64,000 nucleotides of DNA from Eublepharis macularius. Taxonomy: Eukaryota; Chordata; Lepidosauria; Squamata; Eublepharidae. A program made the position numbers and the translations under genes. Shown here one piece after another: positions 43,845-52,800 of this stretch; position 1 is the stretch's first letter; the number at the start of each line of letters is the position of its first letter. The stretch spans positions 60,145,028 to 60,209,027 of the forward strand of contig NC_072793.1 of NCBI RefSeq assembly GCF_028583425.1, written 5' to 3'. Under the pieces are notes generated by a model. It saw only the letters and a program-made list of their open reading frames with translations. It searched no databases and was not told the origin of the DNA.

Positions 43845-46800
43845 CTGCAGATGTACAAAGAAGCAAAGGTTAAGACAATGACAGCTAAAGAAGACGAGGA
43901 TTACTCTTTATAGTCTATAAAGGGCATCAGGGACAGAAGTGAGTGCATTCCATTAAGGAAGAGCTGAAATTTGTTCTCGGCTTCTCTAATTCCCCCATAT
44001 TTGTTTTTCACAGGGTACAGATGGCAGCACCAGAACATGCTGCCCAGAGATGGTATTCTTTCCAAGCTGTAAGATGGCCCTGTAACATTATCACTAGAAT
44101 GGTCCCTCAAATTTAGTTTTTCCATGGATCTGTTTTGATATGTCAAAAAGGTAGCTAGTAATGTTCTCTCTTAACAACACTGTATTCTTGACTGTTGGAT
44201 CTGTGCATTACCATATGTTCTGACCTCCTTTACCCTTATTTTTACAGGAAAAAATATTTAGCAGCATCTCTGAACGAAGATTCAGTATGCTTATTGTGCA
44301 GCAAACATTCACATTTTAAAGCTACTCTTACACCTTTGGAGCTATGACTCTAAATGTTAGCTGCAGAACAGTCCTACATTTACCATACCTCTGTGGTAAT
44401 GCGTAGCACTGATTATTTTATCAAAAGTGTTCCCACGTAAACAGAAGACATTTTGAAAACCATATTCAACCAAGATGGGTTTAACACTCCCCCACAACTA
44501 CTGAACTTTGTAGGCTAGTTTGGATGAAGGGAAAGGGCCTTTAAAGTCAATAGGAGGAATGAGGGAGAAATGGGACCCACTAATTAAAGGCAGGCAGTAT
44601 CGCAGTGAATTCTGTGTCACTGGCATGATGCCAACTTACCAAACAGTTTAGCATCTTCTACAAACTTCTGTGTCCTCCGTCTGACATTTTCAGAATCTGT
44701 CAGCGCTCTCTGGTATCGTTCCTGCACACAAAGCAAGAGGCAGAGACATTAGACACCAGATATATTTCTTCTTGTTCACTTGTCATCTGCCCAGGCAAGA
44801 TCTCCAGTTTTTACTAGAATACGTAGCAAACAGAAACAGAGTTACTTGAAGCAACAGAACAATAAGCGCTTTATAATGTGGCACACTCAGATAAGGAAGA
44901 GTGGAGACAGCTTATCAGATGACTGCATTCTTTAGCTGCTACCTTGGCTGAGGCACCTCTTTAGTTCTCTTACTAATGGAGATATTTTAACTGGTCTATT
45001 TCTCACTGCAGAAGTGATTGAGAATCTACAGCAAAAAATTCTTCCTTTGGTTAGTTTTATGTATGGGGGGGAAGGGGGTTGTATCCTTAATACTCATGAC
45101 ATACTAACAACAGAGAGACAGATAAATATTGCTGAACTGTGGAAGCCATGCTTCTTCCAAAAACAATTCTTTGCACACTGCTGCCATTGCCCTTCTTTAT
45201 GCTGACTGACCACAACAAGGGAAGTGTAGTCAACGTCTCTAGCAACTATTGCCCATGTATTCTTAAGATTTCTATACAGATTGTAGTCACTGGATTAACT
45301 ATACCAAGCAGATTAGACCAACTCTTCTTTCTTGCCTGTTGAATGCTGATGATGGACAACAGATCCACACATCCCACCTGCAGGCAATGTTTTGTGTAGG
45401 ACAAGAGGGCTAGCAGCAGGCACCTCGCGCACAGCCTTGCCTTTCCTGAGGCAGAAAAGAGCAGCTCAGAGGCACTGCAGGTCTCCAGGGCCCGCTTTAT
45501 AGGGCCTGGACAAGTGGCAAGCAACAGCAGTGCAATGGCGTCAGCAATGGAAATATTAGAGAAGGGGGGGCGGGTCTGTAAACCAGCAGGCAGGCCACAG
45601 GCAGTTTAAAAGAATTTGGCAATGACTTGTTTAAAAGATGCTGCATTTCTTGGTTAAGAAAAAGCCAAGCCGGGTACTTACTGTTAAGTCACGAACTTGT
45701 TCTTTCAATTTGATGTTTTTGTGCTCTGCAGTGTTCTCATCTAGGAGATGTCTAGGTTCATCGTGGGGATCTTCTGGACCACAGTCATCTCCTGTGCTCC
45801 TCTGCTGTGCAGCCGTGCTGAAGGCAAAGAGTGAGCTTCTGAAATGACAGAGAGAGAAACAGCAGTCAGAACCGTGAGAGTCAGCAAGCCTGGCTTAGAA
45901 GTAATTATACAAGTATAACCAGCCTAGTGTTTTTAACCCACTGGTTCTTGCCATTAAGGTGGTGGTTCCCAAACAGGGGGCCAGGAACCCTGAGAGGGGT
46001 GCAGAATTATTGCAAGTGACCTGTGGATTCATATGTGCTATAAGCATTGTCATTTTGATATTATGGATTTACTCCATCAATGGGTACTAGTAGTACAATT
46101 ACCATCGGGGTGGGGTGGGTGGGAACCCACAACATTTTATGATGTTAAAGAGAAGTCCTCATACTTAAAATGGTTGGGAACCACTGGTCTAAGGCACAGA
46201 AGGAAGCAAATCTCAGTACTGTGCTACTGAGTGGCACTCTTTCCCCCCTGCAACAAACTCAGCTCTCGTCTCCCAGCACAGCTGCTGTGCTTACTCTCTA
46301 AGCAGGAGATAAGCTGAACACAAGAAAGGCTTTTCACACACAGCTTGGAAACCTGAATCCAGATCTCACTGACTTCTGCATGGGTCTATAAAAGAGGAAC
46401 AAAGTTGGCAAGAAGAAGAACAACTGACCTTGTGCAAAGTTTCTCACAGTGCAATCCTAAGCAGAGCTATGCTTCTAAATCCATGGAAGTCAATGGGCTT
46501 TGAAGGGTGTAATTTTACTTAGGATTGTACAGCAAGTATATCCATTTTAAAAATTACCACCAGACATTTGCTACAGTGTATCTTAAAAAACATGGAAATA
46601 CCCTCTATGCTACTTCCAGCAAGAATTCTCTGAGGACAAAGACTCATTGAAAATCTTCAGCTCCCTTAGGGACCTGCCATTGTGCACACCATTGTTCAGC
46701 TTAGCTGAATTCTCTCACCTGGGAGGTATCTGGGATAGTTTTACTGACATACAAGTTACTGTTGAATAGAAGGTAAATGGCTCCTGAATTATATGAGCGA

Positions 46801-49800
46801 TCTCTTTCTAGTAGGTGACATGGAGACAATAATATTGATATACCTTACAAGACAGTAGCAAAAATTACTGAGTAATGTATGGTAAGTGCTTGACTTTTCC
46901 TCTAAACATTATTATTCCTGTCAAGTTGGAATAGAGTCTTCATTCAATAGCAGAACTGCTTTCTAAAGAGGAGTTAACTACCCAATGAAGTACAAGTCCT
47001 TCTGTGGAGGGGCTTGAGGCACTGTGGCTTGGTAGATGAGAGAATTCATGTTATTCTTAAGACTTGGATAATCAGATATTTCTCTAATGATATCGAAAGC
47101 ACATGACCCAGCTTTGGTTCACACCTGGCTCAGGTCTAAGCACCTTCTTTATGTAAACAATAACAATGTAGGACACAAAATTCACCTTCTAAAAAACGTA
47201 GCTTCTGGCACCTGCTAAACAAAGAGTTTCAACAAATTTGAAAATATTTGCTGAACTCTCCAAGACAACACTTTAAGACCTCTTTAGAAAGGTTCACTGG
47301 TACAGCAATTAGCACCCATTTATTAGCCTAAAAGATCACCAAGACTGATCAGTTCCAATACTTCAGTCAGCTTTACACCCTTTTTAAAAACCACAAATTT
47401 CAAAAGACTATCAAGCACCTCTGAATATCTGTAAGAATCCAAATATTTCCACCTCAAGATCATTCCATATACACACATCAATCTCTGCATTAAGTGCTTA
47501 ATGCATCCACTGGAGTGAGGAAGGCTAAGAGTGACATTATGACATATCAACCTATATCCTCCTAAGTACAGACCAGGAAAGGTTCATGCTGAATGTGTGT
47601 GATCCATTTTAACAAAACTTTAAAAGCAATACTTAGAATAAATTGTTTTCTGGGAAAAAAACTGCAATAGATTGAAAATGTTCTTCTACTCTATAGGTTA
47701 CAAGTGTTATGTTTTTATAACTAGCGGAGTTGCTGGTGATAGGGCTATCAGAAGACAGCAAATGACTGCATCCTCCCCAGCTAACTGAATGCATCCTTGA
47801 CAGCTAAGCACTTAATGTGCACACGTCCTACATCTGCTCTTGTTCACAGATGATCTGCTCCACACATGCAAGGGGAACGTACCTCACCCCTGCACTACTA
47901 GGCCAGCAAGAATGACTCATGCTGGTGGAACTGGATAAGAGCAGAGGGAAGGCTCTCTTTCTGCTCAAGTTGTGGGCCGGAAGGAAGACCTGTCCAGTGC
48001 ACAATGCACAGCAACAGGCTCCTACAAAAGACCTAACACTTCTTTCTGTCTGCTCCACAGAGTAATCTGTAACTAGAAAATTAATTGATTTATTACCCTT
48101 ATTCTACGGACAAATACTTGAATCCTTACATGAATGCACACGAAGCTGCCTTATACAGAATGGCCCACCAGTCAGTTCTGTCTGCCCAGACTGGCAGCGG
48201 CTCTCCAAGATCTCAGGCAGAGGTCTGTCACACCACCTACTGCCAGATCCTTTAATTGGAGATAACAAGGATTGAACCTGAAACCTTCTGCATGCTGAGC
48301 AGATACTCTGCCATGGCCCCCTCAGCCACCAAGCTGGTAACATAAAATAAGCTGGCAGCATTCTAAATGAAGTATGACTATGCTGCAGATAAAACAGCAG
48401 CCATAGATGCACTTTGCAAAAGCTTATGGTAGCCTGTAAAACTGTAATCTGTCAAGCTAAATTTAGTTTTATGTTCAAATAAGTTATGCTGCTATTTGTT
48501 GAGGAGAAATAATGCACGTGCAAATTTGGTACCTGTTTGAATGAGGCTGAGTGCACAGGGAGGCAAGCAGACAGGAGTATGGGGCAGAATGAGTATTTTC
48601 CAGAGACTGGCCTACATGAAGATTTCTTTCTAGCCAGTGTAGTGAAATCAAAACTAGAGAACACTTCTGTCATTTAACTTCTGCCTGCTTTTTGAAACCA
48701 TTTGCCTTCAGTTCTAAAGCCCAGTTCTGAAAAGATACAGACTTGGGCACACATAAGAGCTCTTTCAGGTGTTCTTGGTTGATACGTTTAGTTACCAGAA
48801 TGATCCATCTTGAACAATGGAATACACAGAAACTTATCTGCTACAGGCTGACATTTGTCCTGTCTGTGAGCTGTGGGCGTAGACAGAAGTTGCATAAGAA
48901 AGGAAGTAAGTTTTTAAAAGACGAGTTTGAGTTATTACAGATATGGAGATGAACCAATCTCAGGTTTTCCCTGTCAGCTGAAGAGAAGTGATTTCAGCAC
49001 TTTGGAGTTCACAGTACAGAGGACTCACTTAAGATTTCATATTATTCATAATTATTCATGTCAAAATGTAAAGTCAGTTTGCTCTGTAAGTAGCGTAAAT
49101 ATCTCTTGTGGTTATGTTCCTGAAAAGAGAGTGCTAAGCAAACCAGCTCTATGTCTTTTACAACATATATTAGCACTTGCTAAACTTTGCCATACCACGG
49201 TTATCTTCTTTTAAAAAATAGATCAGTCGGAAATTGCTATATGAAGACTGTGGGAGAAGTATAAAGTTTAGTTGCAGAAGTCATGAGATCATTTCCTCAA
49301 ATGTCAAGCTTAACTGTATTTCAGCAATTTAGTTATAGGCTATGTTTGTTCCCTTTTTCACTATTTCTGGTAATTTAACCAAGAGACTAATATACAGATA
49401 GAGGGGTAATTTTGTTTTGTTTCACGGATGGTATCTTCCTGCCTCCATGACCCCAAAAGCCATCCGTTCAGTGTTCCATGATTCATTTTACTTTTATAAC
49501 TCTCTATGTACATCAGTTCTCTATCTATGAATCCTAGAGTCCAAACCAATGGCCTGCAATGTCACATGAATCTAAATATTATTTTAAAAACTATTAAAAA
49601 GCATATATAACTTTTTTCAGATCTGTGCTTGTGCAGACTTATAATGTCCTCAGATTTATTTATTAATTTAACTTCTATCCCGACCTCCCCACAAGCGGGC
49701 TCAGGGCGGGTTACAATAGTAAAACATAATTTACATTAAAACTTCAACAAAACCACAGAATTCCTGTTAACACCACCCCCAGGCAGCGACCTTACACTCC

Positions 49801-52800
49801 ATCCCTGCCAATAATACACAAAGGGATGGGCAAAAAGTAGTGGGAACAGGCCCCACAAGTACCAGCCCTGTGAAATAAAACACATAGATTATTTACATAT
49901 TTCATTTTCACATAAGTTTAGACATGACTATGACTCCCAAGAATGTACCTGTGTCTTCTGAACATTATATGAGGTGGCGTTAAAATGACCACAGAGAATC
50001 GGATTTGGTTTCGTTTTCTCAGCCATGTCGGACGCTCCTCTTCGCAGGTCCGAGAGGAAGCGCCCGAGCACCCTGTCCGGGCGGCTGATCTGCGAAGATT
50101 AGCCCCCAAAACTCCCAGTGAGGGAGGCTGGGTCCGGGACGCTGCGGGAAGAGCCCCCCGGAATCAATGTGGGGGGTTAATTGCCCGTTTGTCCCTACGG
50201 AGGCCGGCAGACGTGCGCGGCGCCTCGAGTGCTGCCGGGCCATGGAAAACGGCAAAGAGCAGAATTAGGCGAAAGCCTGCAAGTAAGCGAATCCCTTCTG
50301 TTACTACAAGCGCACGCGAAGGAGTGGTGGGATCTGAAGCTAAGAAGGCTTGTTCTTCCCCTTCGCTGAGTTTCAGAATCTGGTTGGCGGTTCCCCCCCC
50401 CCTAAAATGGCAACAAAAAAACAAAGTCCCGCTCTGGGCAAGTCAGTTTCGGCTGCCCTGAAGGGAGAGTCGTTGGGGGAAGTAGTGCGGAGGGCGGTTG
50501 GTGAAGCCATAAAACCCTTTGTTGACAAGCTGAACGAAACAGATCAAAGGGTGGGCTTAATTGAGAGCGAAGTGAAAACCATTAAGGAAGCAGCGGGGGG
50601 GGGGCAGAGAAGTCTGCTCGGGAAAGTGCGTCACTCGTGAAGGCTACGAATAAAGAGCTTAAGCTGGTGGAGAACCAGCTGATCGGGCTACAAGTGGAAC
50701 GAACACAGACAATTTTGCGCCTCCAGAATGTGAAAGAGGAGGAAAATGAGGATTTACGGGGTCTGGTCTCGGAACTACTGGCGACACCCGCGAGGGCAAC
50801 TAAAGAAGTAAAAAGTGCCATTTTGGAAGTCCGTCGGGCTACTTCAAAATATGCAATGAAGCGTCAGCTGCCTCGCGAGATTATCATTGATTTTTCATCT
50901 AAGAGGATCCGGGACACTATCCTATATAATTCATACAATGCAGATTTGGACTTTTTGGGTAATAAAGTTAAGATATTGAAAGACGTCCCATTTCTAGTTC
51001 GGAAAAGACGTTTTAAGTATAAAAAGTTCGCAGCTCTTCTGAGAGAACATGGAATAAAGTACAAATGGTTATTTCCGGAAGGAATCTGGTTCAGTCACAA
51101 AGATCAAGCTTTCAAGATATTATCAGAAGATCAACTAAGGGATTTCGAGGATAAAAATCCGGAATTTCAGTGCACCAAGCAAGACGAAAAGGAGAAGTCT
51201 GAGGGGGGGGGGAGGAAACGAGCACTGCGGCTGCAGTTGCTCAGAGAGAATTGCGTCCGGGACCCAGGAGGGGAAGGAAAATTTAATTTGAATTTAAATT
51301 GTAATTTGCATTTAGTAAGGTCAACCACTCCATCAATATAACATAAAGCTTTAACTTTTGAATAATGGCAGTATGAAGGGAAAACATTTTGTGTAGCATA
51401 GTTGTTACATGTTGTAGTTGTTGTGTTTTTTTTTCCTTCCTCCCCTTGTTCCCTTTCTTCCCTTTGTATTGTTAGTTAATGTAGTTAATAAAAAATAAAA
51501 ATATTATATATAAAAAAATGACCACAGAGAATCTACAATTAATAGATTTTAAAGATTATCAGGAAAATACAGAATGTATTACTAAAATTCTCTCTTCCAA
51601 AAGTAACCCCTCAAACAAAATACTTGTCCTCACAGAGTAGCAGAATAATATAGGAACAGATAGTTCATGAGCAAATAGTTTTTGGTAGTTTTTGTTTAGT
51701 GCTTTCCTTTTTACAGCCATCTGTCTTCCACCAAGGAACTCAAGGTGGTGTATGCGGTTCTTCCCACCTCTGTTTTATCCTTCCAACAACTAATCCAAGA
51801 TCATTCAGTCTTATTTAGACATCATGAACACCAGTGTATTCCTAATGAGTTTCAGCTTGATTTACAATTGTGCTTGCTCAGTCCCTGATCCCTTATGTGT
51901 GGAGCCAAGACTGACAACTTCTTGTTTTAGGAAATTTTCAATCTAACCTCCAAACTCAAGTGCTTCAACAAACTGAGATTTTAAATCAGGATTAAACCAC
52001 TTAGAATCATAGTTTCTGAACAAAAACAAACCAAAACCAGTGGGTTCATCTACATGAAACCACTATGAGAGATCATCTGGGGACTTGAAGTGAGGTGCCA
52101 TCAATATGTGGTAGCTTGATTTCTCCTTAACAGCTGAATTGGGTGGGTCTATGCCTGAACAGGTGCCTGGAGAAGATAACGGAATGGATGAGGGCCAATA
52201 TATTTAAGATGAATCCCTCAAGACTGAGGTACTGTTGGGCAATGGCAAACCTGCCCAAGGCCTGAAGAGTTAGCTGTACTGGAGGTGGTTGCAATCCTCC
52301 CGAAGGAGCAGGTTCATACTTTGATCCTGCTGCTCAATCCTGGCCTATGGTTGGAGGCTCAGGTACTCCTCTATAGCATGTAGCATTTTTTCAGCTTTAG
52401 CTGCTACACCTCCTATGGCCCTTCTGTGAAAATGGTGATCTGGTCACAGTTATCTGTGCTCTTATCACATCCACTTTATGTGGGAGTGCTTTTAAAAAAC
52501 ATTCAGAAACTTCAGCTCACAGCCAGGACATTGTATTAGTCCTGTGTTGACAGATTTAGACTTACTCGTCTCTATTTCTGGGCACAATTAAACGAGCTGG
52601 TGTTTAAGTTCTGAAAAACCTCCTCTCAGGTTGTCTAGCCCTCCAGTTTAAATCCTCTTTTTCAGCCTTGCTGTCTGCTTCCCTGCCTGCAGAGGGGTAG
52701 CAGCCAGAGACAGGGCCTTTCTGGAGGTGGCACCTCGCCTTTGGAATGCCCTTCCCCCTGATGCTTGGCAGGCACCAACTTTCCTTTAGGTGACAGGCAA

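Larger units (their letters stand above)
50001..51514 (+). mobile_element. ORF1-only LINE (HAL1-like L1 relative) with 19-bp TSD
   Basis: A 1,514-bp insertion lies between perfect duplications AAAATGACCACAGAGAATC (49982-50000 and 51515-51533). It contains a GC-rich 5' UTR of about 400 bp, an ORF1 from ATG 50407, and a short 3' UTR ending in an AT-rich tail. Nothing resembling ORF2 (endonuclease or reverse transcriptase) is present. The ORF1 product has a coiled-coil-like N-terminus, LRLQNVKEEENEDL and PREIIIDFSSKRIRDTIL (the RRM/C-terminal region of L1 ORF1p), then WLFPEGIWFSHKDQAFKI. The frame shifts once in a run of 10 G near 50597 and probably again near 51205. It lies in GRPEL2 intron 1, antisense to the gene. 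Confidence 0.88.

Noticed and set aside
50350-51341. Host gene in GRPEL2 intron 1
   Set aside because: The protein is an L1-type ORF1p and the segment is flanked by target-site duplications, so it is a retrotransposon.
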